From Nostoc sp. CHAB 5824 (GTDB lineage Bacteria > Cyanobacteriota > Cyanobacteriia > Cyanobacteriales > Nostocaceae): a stretch of 64,000 bases of DNA. Below the pieces are notes generated by a model that was not told the origin of the DNA, did no database searches, and saw only the letters and a list, made by a program, of their open reading frames with translations. Position numbers and translations under genes: made by a program. This document shows positions 19,354 to 28,190 of the stretch, piece by piece; positions within the stretch are counted from its first letter, which is position 1, and each line of letters starts with the position of its first letter. The stretch is from NCBI RefSeq assembly GCF_020829665.1, contig NZ_JAIVFT010000005.1:295302-359301 (forward strand), given 5' to 3'.

Positions 19354-21642
19354 TTAGCTATCGGTTAAAATTTCATCCAAGTCGAAGATAACCTCACTAA
19401 TTTTCAAGTGTGTATCTGCCAAGGCGGGAACTTTGACTTCTGTTGCGGCTCGTAAGTCGAAGTCATACCACTCGTTACGCCATTGCAGGCGAAACTTCAA
19501 ACGCGTCCAGTTAGGTGGTAGGTTAGGACAGGCAACAGGGCCAAATTGAGTCATCCGAATACCGCCAAACCCGAAAACTACTGCTTGCCATACTCCTCCA
19601 GCACTGGCGGCGTGAATTCCTTCGGCTGCGTTACGCCTCACATCCTCTAAGTCTACCAAAGCCGATCGCAGAAAATGCATATAGGCTTCGGTTGGTTGAT
19701 TGAGGTCGCAAGCTAAGATGGCGTGAATGGCTGGGCCTAGTGAAGAACCATAACTGTGGTCGGTGCGCTGGGTGTAATAGTCCCAGTTGGTGGCGAGGGT
19801 GTTATAGTCGTAGCGGTCGCGCAGTAAATACAAGAGCATCAACACATCTGGCTGCTTGAGAATCTGCTTTTGGCTTGTGGCTTCAATTCCCAACAAACTT
19901 TGCAGAGATTTGCGGCGCGGTTCGTAATCGGCGAGGTTAACATCGTCTAACTGGAAAAAGCCTTCAAACTGCTCAATCAAACCTGTTTCGGCATCTTCAT
20001 TCACAAATAGACGCTCTTGGATTTCCGCCCAACGATGCAGACGCTCTGTGGTTAAGTTGAGTTTTTGTACCAGTTGTGCTGATGTTTCAGGGTAAGCTTG
20101 TTTGAGCCAGTCCCACAGTGCCAAGGCTGATTGTAAGTGCCATTGTACCATGAGATTGGTGAAGGCATTATTATCGACGCGATCGTGATTTTCATCAGGG
20201 CCAATCACATCTAGGATGTCGTAGCTGTGGCGCTCTTGGTTCCACTGCACACGACTTTCCCAAAAAACAGCCGTATCAAGGATAATTTCTGCGCCATAAT
20301 CGCGCATCCAGTCATCATCATTGGTAGTCTGCCAGTAGTGTAAAACTGCGTATGCAATATCTGCGGTGATATGCACTTCAATGTCACCGCACCAAATGCG
20401 GATTAATTCACCGTTGGCAGCTGGTATCCAGCGAGGAGTCACTTCATCGCCAGTAGTAGCACTTTCCCAAGCAAACATCGCCCCTTGATAACCTGCTTCT
20501 TGGGCTTTGCGTCTAGCTCCTGGTAAGGTGTGGTAACGGTAGGTGAGCAAGTTTCGTGCTAGGTCTGGTTGAGTTAAGGTGAGGAAGGGAAGGATGAATA
20601 TTTCCGTATCCCAAAAGATATGTCCGCTATAGGCAAAACCAGAGAGGGTTTTAGGAGGGATGCTCACCCGGTTGTCGTGACGCGGTGCAACAGCTAGTAA
20701 TTGGAAAAGATTGTAACGGACGCTTAACTGAGCCAAGCGATCGCCTTCTATTATAATGTCACTGTCTTGCCACACTTGATCCCATGCAGCAATGTGAGCT
20801 GCCAACAGGGTAGTATATCTGGGTTCATCAGCGAGCCTTTGTAAGGCGGCGGCGATGGGGATTTCTGTTTCTCGTGAAGTAAACAGGGTGACAATCTTTT
20901 CAACAATCGCTGTTTTTCCTGGATATAACTCAAAGGTGGTTGTCAAAGTGGGACTAGAAGCATTCTCAACGCGCACTGCTGTAGTTTCGTCACCATCTAC
21001 CACTAACTTAGCTGCCATACCAAGTTGAATACCTGAGTGGATGGTTTGACTGTTTAGCCAGATAATCTGATCTATGCCACCTTGGTTTAAGGTTTGCCAA
21101 TGTTTGACGCCTTGGGTATTTGGTTCGCTGTCAAATCCTGCTTCGACAGTAATTTCACCCTCAAAGTCTACGGATGTAATTTGAGCGCGAATCGCCAAAA
21201 CATGTTGATCTGCTAAACTGGTGAAACGCTCAAAGTGAAAATCTAGGGTATGACCACTAGGACTACGCCACCGCACATCACGGCTAACTAAGCCTAAACG
21301 CAAATCAAGCCGACGTTCGTAGTTGAGAATCTCACCACTTTCCATGCTAAAGCGAACGCCAGCTACTTTCACCACCAATGGCAGCCAGTTAGGACAATTT
21401 ACAAGTTGAGTATGAGTAATTGCTACATCATCATAAACACCGTGGATGATTGTGGCTGGAAAATCCTGAGAATATCCTTCCTCAAACGTACCCCGCACTC
21501 CTAACAACCCATTACCAAGAGTGAAGACGGTTTCTTTGTGGTGCAACTGCGTTGGCTCAAACTCCGTTTCAATAACGTTCCAGTCAGCAGTATTTATTAG
21601 TTGTTGATTTTGTTGAGAATTGTGAGTGGATACGTTGAGCAT
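19354..21642 (-). CDS. Glycoside hydrolase family 65 phosphorylase/hydrolase
   Basis: A 762-aa protein, the usual GH65 length: N-terminal beta-sandwich (about 1-270), (alpha/alpha)6 barrel (about 300-680) and a small C-terminal beta domain. The catalytic acid is the Glu of GPDENHDRVDNNAFTN near residue 480, matching GPDE(Y/N)H in maltose, trehalose and kojibiose phosphorylases. FDFH-type and HIFWDTEIF motifs are also present. Family enzymes phosphorolyse alpha-glucosides to beta-glucose-1-phosphate. The exact disaccharide cannot be read from sequence alone. No beta-phosphoglucomutase gene is adjacent. Confidence 0.9.
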   Translation of the reverse strand: MLNVSTHNSQQNQQLINTADWNVIETEFEPTQLHHKETVFTLGNGLLGVRGTFEEGYSQDFPATIIHGVYDDVAITHTQLVNCPNWLPLVVKVAGVRFSMESGEILNYERRLDLRLGLVSRDVRWRSPSGHTLDFHFERFTSLADQHVLAIRAQITSVDFEGEITVEAGFDSEPNTQGVKHWQTLNQGGIDQIIWLNSQTIHSGIQLGMAAKLVVDGDETTAVRVENASSPTLTTTFELYPGKTAIVEKIVTLFTSRETEIPIAAALQRLADEPRYTTLLAAHIAAWDQVWQDSDIIIEGDRLAQLSVRYNLFQLLAVAPRHDNRVSIPPKTLSGFAYSGHIFWDTEIFILPFLTLTQPDLARNLLTYRYHTLPGARRKAQEAGYQGAMFAWESATTGDEVTPRWIPAANGELIRIWCGDIEVHITADIAYAVLHYWQTTNDDDWMRDYGAEIILDTAVFWESRVQWNQERHSYDILDVIGPDENHDRVDNNAFTNLMVQWHLQSALALWDWLKQAYPETSAQLVQKLNLTTERLHRWAEIQERLFVNEDAETGLIEQFEGFFQLDDVNLADYEPRRKSLQSLLGIEATSQKQILKQPDVLMLLYLLRDRYDYNTLATNWDYYTQRTDHSYGSSLGPAIHAILACDLNQPTEAYMHFLRSALVDLEDVRRNAAEGIHAASAGGVWQAVVFGFGGIRMTQFGPVACPNLPPNWTRLKFRLQWRNEWYDFDLRAATEVKVPALADTHLKISEVIFDLDEILTDS

Positions 21643-22165
21643 GAGTAATAAAACCTATGTCTGGGTGCTGGCTGTGGGCAGGATACAGTAAAATTAGGAG
21701 CAATCTTTAAGTGATTAACTCCTTTTCTCTAATGCTTAGACTTGAATATAGTCTAAGCGCCAAAAAAAGACGTTCTTATTAACAGTAACGGTTCCAATTT
21801 TATCTGTCTACAGTTAGATTTATTCAAGAATGCCAGTTATAACTCATAAATCTCAACTAGCTACGAATTAATTCAGTTTTTCATAAATTTCTTTCATATT
21901 TATTTAATTAAGATAAGTTGCTCTGAGCAACTGGTTAAAGGTAGGCAAACTTCCGCCTTGCGGTACTAGTCCTTTTGAATATTGCAATATTTAGCTGGTG
22001 AAATCTACAGGTGCAGTTAACTAACGTTTTGTTCTTTTACCATAAGTGGTATATTGGCTCTTGATCCGACCGAGTACAAACTATGCATAAGCCCACAGGA
22101 GTCAGAAGTCGAGCTATTGTACTCATTACTACAGGACAGGAAGGGGGAGCAAGAGGAGTGGGCAG
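21643..22165. other. Divergent promoter region
   Basis: It separates the minus-strand GH65 gene from the plus-strand histidine kinase gene, so it must hold both promoters. AT-rich, no recognised operator. Confidence 0.5.
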
Positions 22166-24799
22166 ATGAACAAAAAGTTTGGGCAAAGTGGTGTTTTTTC
22201 CCTATTTAAAGGCGTACCCCTACGTCGCATCTTGGTAGCGTTATTTTTGCTGCAAATCTTGCTAGCTGTGGGATTCACTGCATATTTATCGATCTACAAT
22301 GGGCAAAAGGCAGTCAATGAGGTAGCCAGCGAATTACGCCGTGAAGTTGCTAATCGAGTAGAGCAAAATTTACAGACTTATCTTTCAACTCCGCGTCAGG
22401 TACTACGCGGGAATCAAAATGTCATTGATATGGGATGGCTGAAGATAGAAAATCTGGCAACCTGGGAGTCATACTTAATAGAGCAGTTAAAGATTTTTCC
22501 AGATGCAATTGCCTTAACGGCAAGCAATGAACAACAAGAATATCTAACGGTGGAAAAGCTCAACGATCGCCAATTTTTACTCAGAAAAGCTGACAAGTCA
22601 ACTGGATACGACCTCTACACTTACAGAATTGAATCTTTTGGTCAACGTACCCAACTACCAGAAGTAATTAAAAACTATGATGCGCGATCGCGTCCTGATT
22701 ATCAAGCAGCAGTTACCGCCAAAAAATTCAGCTTTAGTCAGATTTTTGCACCCCTTACCGAACCAACGCTTCTGATTAGTGCATCTCAACCTATCTATAA
22801 CTCCCAAGGTCTGTTACTCGGTGTCAACAGCACTCTAACTCATATATCACAAATTGGAGATTTGCTGCAAAATATTAAAGTTGGCAAGTCTGGGCAAATT
22901 TTTATTATTGAGCGTTCGGGGCTATTAGTAGCAAGTTCTACAGCAGAAGAACCATTCCGCTTACAAAATGGTAAACCGATTAGGTTAGCAGCTTCTCAAA
23001 GCGGGAATTCCTTGACTCAAGCAACCGCTAAATATTTAACAACTAAATTTAATAACTTTGACCAGATTCAAAGTTTACAGCAACTAAATTTCTCCTTTGA
23101 CGGCAAACGACAATTTTTAGAAATTAGACCGTTACAAGGCGAACCAAATGTCAATTGGTTAATAGTGGTGGCTGTCCCAGAAGCAGACTTTATGGGACAA
23201 ATTGATCGCAACACTCAAACCACAATTTTTCTCTGTCTAGCAGCATTGGGATTAGCTACTTTACTAGGAATTATCACCGCTCGTTGGATAACTCAACCAA
23301 TTTTGTACTTCAGCAAGGCGACAAAAGATTTAGCCGCTTTTCCCAATGGCGACGAATCAGTGATGATAGGACAGGGCATTAAAGAACTAGAGGTGCTGGG
23401 TGCATCTTTCAACGAGATGATGCAGCAGTTACGCAAAACCCTTACTGCACAGATTACCAAAAATGAAGAGTTAGAATTGCAAGTTAAGCAGCAAACTCAA
23501 GAATTACAGCAAGAGATTCAAGTACGTATTAACAGTGAGCAAAAACTGGGACAACATCATCGAGTACTGGCAGAACTGGCAAATCACAAGGCGATTTCAG
23601 AAGGAAAGCTGGAAACGGCATTCAAAGTTATTACCGAGAAAGCAGCAAATGCTTTAGAAGTAGAGCGAGTGGGTGTGTGGTTATTCAATGGCGACCGCAC
23701 CAAACTACAATGTATAAGTCTTTATGAACGTAGCAATCAGAGACATTCAGCAGGTTTAGAACGCAACCTTGCAGATTATCCCATCTATTTTAAATCTCTG
23801 ACATCTGCGCGGATTATTGCCGTCACCGACACTCGCACCGATCTACGGATACAAGAATTATGGGATGAACAGCTAGAACCAAAGAATATTGTATCCCTGA
23901 TTAATACCTCCATTTGGGTTGGGGGCGAAGTGGTGGGAACAGTATTGTATGAACAGATTGATATTCCTCGGACATGGGAATTGAGTGAGCAAAACTTCGT
24001 TAGTTCAATAGCTGAATTTGTTACACTAACTTTAGAAGTATGCGGTCGCAAAAGTGCAGAATCCGCTCTGCATGAGGCTCAAGAAGCTGCCGAAGTGGCA
24101 AATCGTGCCAAAAGCACCTTTTTAGGAAACATCAGCCATGAACTGAGGACTCCGTTAAGCTCCATTCTTGGAATCACTGAGGCACTCCAAGATGAAGTGT
24201 ACGGTACTGTAACCGAAGAACAGCGCCAGTCCCTAAATAACCTCGAATCTAGCGGTAAAAACCTCCTAGAAGTGATTAACCAGATCCTTGAGCTTACCGA
24301 CATCGAATCCAGCAAGATAAAATTGCAACTAGCTCCTACTTCGATTCAAGGATTATGTGACTCTAGTCTGAGTTTTGTCAAAAATTTAGCGTTACAAAAA
24401 AATATCCAACTGAGTGTACAAATACCTGAAGAACTCGAACCCATCGAAGTAGATGAACGCCGCATCCGCCAAGTCTTTATCAATCTATTGACTAACGCTA
24501 TCAAGTTTACTAAAGAAGGAGGCAAAGTTTGGATTGAAGTCCAGCCAAATTCCACAAACGAATATATCTTTTTCAGCGTAGTAGATACGGGTATTGGGAT
24601 GCTTTCCGATGACCTTTTCAAATTATTTCAACCTTTTGTGCAGGTTGAAAATGCCTCTAACCATCGTTCTCCAGGTACTGGTTTAGGGTTAGTAATGGTG
24701 AAAAAAATTGTCGAGTTACACGGTGGTACTGTCCACGCCGAAAGTCAGTTAGGGAAAGGCAGTCGATTTACAGTCAAACTCCCTTGGAAAAAGGTCTAG
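22166..24799 (+). CDS. Membrane sensor histidine kinase (Cache-HAMP-GAF-HisKA-HATPase)
   Basis: An 877-aa protein. Membrane helix about 20-42, a large periplasmic dCache-like sensor (about 45-345), second helix about 350-372 (FLCLAALGLATLLGIITA), HAMP (RWITQPILYFSKATKDLA), coiled coil, GAF domain (about 460-630), HisKA with phosphoacceptor His near 656 in FLGNISHELRTPL, N box RQVFINLLTNAIKF, and G boxes VVDTGIGM and GTGLGLVMVKKIVELHGG. All catalytic boxes are intact. There is no receiver domain or adjacent response regulator, so the partner lies elsewhere. Confidence 0.92.
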   Translation: MNKKFGQSGVFSLFKGVPLRRILVALFLLQILLAVGFTAYLSIYNGQKAVNEVASELRREVANRVEQNLQTYLSTPRQVLRGNQNVIDMGWLKIENLATWESYLIEQLKIFPDAIALTASNEQQEYLTVEKLNDRQFLLRKADKSTGYDLYTYRIESFGQRTQLPEVIKNYDARSRPDYQAAVTAKKFSFSQIFAPLTEPTLLISASQPIYNSQGLLLGVNSTLTHISQIGDLLQNIKVGKSGQIFIIERSGLLVASSTAEEPFRLQNGKPIRLAASQSGNSLTQATAKYLTTKFNNFDQIQSLQQLNFSFDGKRQFLEIRPLQGEPNVNWLIVVAVPEADFMGQIDRNTQTTIFLCLAALGLATLLGIITARWITQPILYFSKATKDLAAFPNGDESVMIGQGIKELEVLGASFNEMMQQLRKTLTAQITKNEELELQVKQQTQELQQEIQVRINSEQKLGQHHRVLAELANHKAISEGKLETAFKVITEKAANALEVERVGVWLFNGDRTKLQCISLYERSNQRHSAGLERNLADYPIYFKSLTSARIIAVTDTRTDLRIQELWDEQLEPKNIVSLINTSIWVGGEVVGTVLYEQIDIPRTWELSEQNFVSSIAEFVTLTLEVCGRKSAESALHEAQEAAEVANRAKSTFLGNISHELRTPLSSILGITEALQDEVYGTVTEEQRQSLNNLESSGKNLLEVINQILELTDIESSKIKLQLAPTSIQGLCDSSLSFVKNLALQKNIQLSVQIPEELEPIEVDERRIRQVFINLLTNAIKFTKEGGKVWIEVQPNSTNEYIFFSVVDTGIGMLSDDLFKLFQPFVQVENASNHRSPGTGLGLVMVKKIVELHGGTVHAESQLGKGSRFTVKLPWKKV

Positions 24800-24977
24800 G
24801 AGTGGGGAGTGGGGAGTTAGAATTAATTATTAAGCTGTCGCGCATTTAACTTGCACATCTTTTCGTGTTGGCTGTTGACTGTTGACTGTTGACAGTTAAC
24901 CGTCAGCGGTCAACGAACTTAGGAAGTGACTGTATAATTTAAAAGCGTAATCGCTTAATTCATCGTTCTGATGATCT

Positions 24978-25679
24978 CTAAGCTATGTGACGATAAGTAG
25001 TAAAAGGTAATCCAGTGCGCTGCTTCACATCAATCAAGGATTTATACTCACCTCGCCGTTGCCTTTCTGCTACAATTTGTTCTGCGATCGCTCCATCTAA
25101 TCCACAGGTAATTAATTCTTGAGTTGAATATGTGTTTAATCGTTTCCAAGAACAATCAGCTTCTTTTTTGTAGTTGTAGCTAAAAGTAATTAATGGTGTA
25201 ATTCTAGCTACTTGCTTTTCGGGAATTCCGGCTATTTCTATTAAATCTTCTACATTAGTGAAAACATATCCCTCATTCATCAGGGATTCGATGTTGTTTG
25301 CATAGACTATAGGCAGCCCTAAATAGTTAACTAGTTCATTTTTAGAGCATTCATTAATATCTACCTTATCACGAGTACTAGCAACTAACTTTGCTAGCTC
25401 TTGTTCTTCGGGAATTGGTAAGTTTTTTGGATAAGTTTTAACTAAATAAGATTTTTTGAGGTAGAAAGCAACGCCAATTTGAGCTAGCCAGATCCCAACT
25501 GCTAAATTATTTGCGGATAAAGCTAAAGCTAAAACAGAGGTGCTAATCCCTAATACAATCCAAGTATTAGTTTTGGATTTATAACCTGCATAGGCAATAG
25601 CAAATCCCCCCAATGTCGGAATTAATGATAACCACACCCAAGCAGGAGTTTGTTGAAACCAAGATTTAGATTGTGACAC
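24978..25679 (-). CDS. Membrane-anchored helix-hairpin-helix (ComEA-like) protein
   Basis: A 233-aa protein. Residues 12-75 form two or three membrane helices (WVWLSLIPTLGGFAIAYAGY, WIVLGISTSVLALALSA). The soluble part has two helix-hairpin-helix units: KVDINECSKNELVNYLGLPIVYANNI...VEDLIEIAGIPEKQVARI and LNTYSTQELITCGLDGAIAEQIVAERQRRGEY. This resembles the DNA-binding HhH of ComEA, but no DNA-uptake role is proven. It is 24 bp downstream of a TM2-domain gene, probably one operon. Confidence 0.75.
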   Translation of the reverse strand: MSQSKSWFQQTPAWVWLSLIPTLGGFAIAYAGYKSKTNTWIVLGISTSVLALALSANNLAVGIWLAQIGVAFYLKKSYLVKTYPKNLPIPEEQELAKLVASTRDKVDINECSKNELVNYLGLPIVYANNIESLMNEGYVFTNVEDLIEIAGIPEKQVARITPLITFSYNYKKEADCSWKRLNTYSTQELITCGLDGAIAEQIVAERQRRGEYKSLIDVKQRTGLPFTTYRHIA

Positions 25680-25703
25680 AGTAAATCGACTGATGATTTG
25701 GAT

Positions 25704-26042
25704 TTACAAAGATTTCAGAAGGTTTTGCCGCTTTTCTTCATACTCTTCTGCGGTAATTATCCCAGAATCAAAAAGATTTTTTAAATCAGCTAACGCACTA
25801 GTTGCATCTTTAGCAGATATTGGCCCACCTGCGCTTCTACCTTGATTATACTTTGTATTGAATTCGGTGTCTGACATGAGAAGTAGTACGAAGAATTCAA
25901 CAAAAGCTATTAATGCTGGAATCAAAGTCCAGCAAAATAATAAATACAAAATACCTTCGACATTTTGTCCTAGATAAAATTTGTGAATTCCTAGACCCCC
26001 GCCAAAAAAGCAAACTATAATAGCTGTATTTTTATTCCTCAT
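25704..26042 (-). CDS. TM2-domain membrane protein with C-terminal SHOCT-like motif
   Basis: A 112-aa protein. The N-terminal half is a TM2 domain: short helix, GGGLGIHKFYLGQNVEGILYLL turn and second helix. The tail ALADLKNLFDSGIITAEEYEEKRQNLL is the SHOCT pattern. TM2 proteins are small membrane proteins of unknown biochemical role. Transcribed before the HhH membrane protein. Confidence 0.85.
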   Translation of the reverse strand: MRNKNTAIIVCFFGGGLGIHKFYLGQNVEGILYLLFCWTLIPALIAFVEFFVLLLMSDTEFNTKYNQGRSAGGPISAKDATSALADLKNLFDSGIITAEEYEEKRQNLLKSL

Positions 26043-26119
26043 AGCCTTTCATTCCAAAATTTAACTCTAATAAATATCTATTGGCATACAATACAAGCAG
26101 ATGTTTTGTCCTTACCTAA

Positions 26120-26386
26120 TTATTTATGTCCTTTACTAGTGAATTTTGCTGATAGAAAATAAATAAGGATTATACATAGCTGAGATTCCATCAATACTAA
26201 ATATCCTTTAACTATGTAGTTTAAATCTAGGTTGGAATTTAAATAAAAAATCAGACAACCAATTGCTATATAAGGAACTATACGCAACCGATTAAAGTTT
26301 AGTATTAGTCTTTGGTTATTCAAGTTGCTCATCAGCGAATAAAGTAATGTTGACCAATAATTGGTTATAAACAATTGAGCGGTCAC
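26120..26386 (-). CDS. Small hydrophobic protein, uncertain
   Basis: An 88-codon frame with two hydrophobic segments (IVPYIAIGCLIFYLNS and LCIILIYFLSA), 77 bp upstream of the TM2 gene on the same strand. No family recognised. It could be a small membrane protein of the same operon or a chance frame in AT-rich DNA. Confidence 0.35.
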   Translation of the reverse strand: MTAQLFITNYWSTLLYSLMSNLNNQRLILNFNRLRIVPYIAIGCLIFYLNSNLDLNYIVKGYLVLMESQLCIILIYFLSAKFTSKGHK

Positions 26387-26700
26387 TATAAAATTGCTTA
26401 ACTTAACAGATATTGACTGTATTTAAAGGTAATTATAGTTAGGTTTTGATTTGTTAAACCTCGCTAGATTTACCGAATTTACTTATAGTTATAACAATAA
26501 AATTACGTAAAGTTTCTGATGACTCAAGTAAATTAGAAAGCAGAAAAAATCACTGAACTTTTGCCTTCATTGCTGTTTTAAACAACAGAACAATGCAAAA
26601 TTCAAGCATGACAGCGATTAGCAATTATTGTTACACTTTGCATAACTCCTGTTCATGCCTAAAATCCTGCTAAAAACAAACTTGAGTCTGAGAGCGCTTT
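26387..26700. other. Intergenic, nothing seen
   Basis: AT-rich gap between two minus-strand genes; no repeat or RNA gene recognised. Confidence 0.4.
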
Positions 26701-27096
26701 TTATGCAGTTTTAGCATCCTTAGTGGCTGCTTCTTCTGAAGTCGTTCTCAAGCGTGTTGCTGTGCTTTTACGGATGCGATCGCTTTTGCGAACTCCACCC
26801 GCCATCTGATATTCATGGCTGTCTTTGCCGTACTTAAAGGCAACTCCCAGGAGCATTTTTTCAGTCAAGTCGCTCAAAGTTTTTTCTAACTCTTTCATTT
26901 CATTTTTGTAAGAGTCAATCACAGCTAGAGTGGTATTATAAGCCTCTATTTTGCTACGGTACTGCTGAATTACTTGTGTGATATTTTGCAAGTTGCGAGT
27001 ATCCCCAAAATCCATACTCGGATCAATTGCTTTGAGTCCGGCCATTCTCAATTCAGCTTTTTCTAAAACGCGATATGTACGCTTTTGACGAGGCAT
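26701..27096 (-). CDS. Conserved-looking hypothetical protein with coiled coil
   Basis: A 131-aa basic protein: MPRQKRTYRVLEKAELRMAG at the start, a helical middle (YRSKIEAYNTTLAVIDSY... EMKELEKTLSDLTEKML) predicted to be coiled coil, and a Lys/Arg/Thr-rich tail (RKSDRIRKSTATRLR). No enzyme motif. It is divergent from the 27571 gene and faces the GTAAC repeat array, whose binding factor could control it. Confidence 0.65.
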   Translation of the reverse strand: MPRQKRTYRVLEKAELRMAGLKAIDPSMDFGDTRNLQNITQVIQQYRSKIEAYNTTLAVIDSYKNEMKELEKTLSDLTEKMLLGVAFKYGKDSHEYQMAGGVRKSDRIRKSTATRLRTTSEEAATKDAKTA

Positions 27097-27229
27097 AATT
27101 ATGTTCTTTTTATTGTGTTCTAGAGCTAGCTTGCCTTACTAAAGCTTGGTTTTGGTTGAGTAAAATCCACAAAATTTGGTGTTTAATATCACCATAACCT
27201 CAGCAATATCAACTATAACTATGATGTTG

Positions 27230-27404
27230 GTAACTAAATTCGTAACAATGTAACGAAAATTATGATGTTTGTAACAAAAATCGTAGTGGTGGTAACGAAA
27301 CTGGTTATTTTAGTAACAAACTCGTAACAATGTAACGAAAATTATGATGTTTGTAATGAAAATCGTAGTGGTGGTAACTAAACTGATTATTTTAATAACT
27401 TAAA
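27230..27404. repeat. GTAAC iteron-like array with 21-bp spacing
   Basis: The core GTAAC (once GTAAT, once ATAAC) begins at 27230, 27242, 27250, 27271, 27292, 27313, 27324, 27332, 27353, 27374 and 27395. The spacings after the first are 8, 21, 21, 21, 11, 8, 21, 21, 21. The larger unit is an 82-bp tandem duplication (27241-27322 and 27323-27404) with few differences. Twenty-one bp is two helical turns, so all cores face one side of the DNA, as in operator or iteron arrays. It lies in a divergent intergenic region. Confidence 0.85.
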
Positions 27405-27570
27405 AAGCAATTCAAAAAGCCTAGATATCACACGCAATAAATTGAGAAAGTAATGCTGAACTATAGAAAATCCGTAACGTTGAATAAAATTTGGGTTTTT
27501 TAACTTAGTTGCGGAATTTTGAACAAAAGTGGTGTGTTAATAAATAGGATACACATAGTCAAGGCAGGAT

Positions 27571-27966
27571 ATGATACTTGAAACTGCAGCGATCGCTGTT
27601 GGCACTATAATTGCTACCAAAGCCTTAGAAAAAACGGGCGAAAAAGTAGGCGAGGCTTTATGGGATAAGACTGGCAACTTTCTCGTCACCCTCAAAAAAC
27701 AGTCTCCCCATACTGTAGCAGCTATAGAGAAAGCACCAGAGCAACCACTCGATTATGGTAAAGCTGTACTAGAGGTAGAATCGGCTGCTAAAGCTAACCC
27801 TGAAGTGGCTCAAGCTGCACAAGAATTGGCCGCAGCAGCTAAAGCGGAACCAAACCCTAAATTGGCTGAAATTTTGGCTATGCCTAACCTAGAGAAATTG
27901 GCAGACAAAATTGGTCAAGTAGTAATGCCAGGTGGGACAGGAAATATTCAAAATATGTCTTTTTAA
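27571..27966 (+). CDS. Small protein preceding the NB-ARC/TPR gene
   Basis: A 131-aa protein. The N-terminus is hydrophobic with small residues (ETAAIAVGTIIATKALEKTG); the middle is Ala/Glu-rich helical (VESAAKANPEVAQAAQELAAAAKAEPNP). The C-terminus KLADKIGQVVMPGGTGNIQ closely resembles residues 7-25 of the next protein (KFAEKIGVYVAPGGQASIG). No known enzyme motif. The shared segment suggests that the two work together, for example as effector and STAND switch. That is inference. Confidence 0.7.
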   Translation: MILETAAIAVGTIIATKALEKTGEKVGEALWDKTGNFLVTLKKQSPHTVAAIEKAPEQPLDYGKAVLEVESAAKANPEVAQAAQELAAAAKAEPNPKLAEILAMPNLEKLADKIGQVVMPGGTGNIQNMSF

Positions 27967-28190
27967 ATTAGCAGCAAAAGTTATCGTGTGACCTAACCCC
28001 CAACCCCTTCCCTACAAGGGAAGGGGAGTAAGATTTAAAGCATTTTTATTTCAAGACTTTATTCTGAGCAGAATTTTATAAAACCTTTCCTTGTAGGGAA
28101 CGGGAGTAAGATTCAAAGCCTCTCTCCGTTTCGGAGAGAGGTTTGGAGAGAGGTCTTTCAGTTCTCGTGAACAGCAAGATTTAACTATGT
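27967..28190. repeat. Intergenic dispersed repeats (AAGGGGAGTAAGATT and CTCTCCGTTTCGGAGAGAG hairpin)
   Basis: Two copies of a CTTCCCTACAAGGGAAGGGGAGTAAGATT-like sequence flank AT-rich DNA, followed by a CTCTCTCCGTTTCGGAGAGAG hairpin. The same hairpin, slightly changed, occurs inside the MITE at 50098-50252. Such repeats are scattered in Nostocales. Confidence 0.65.
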
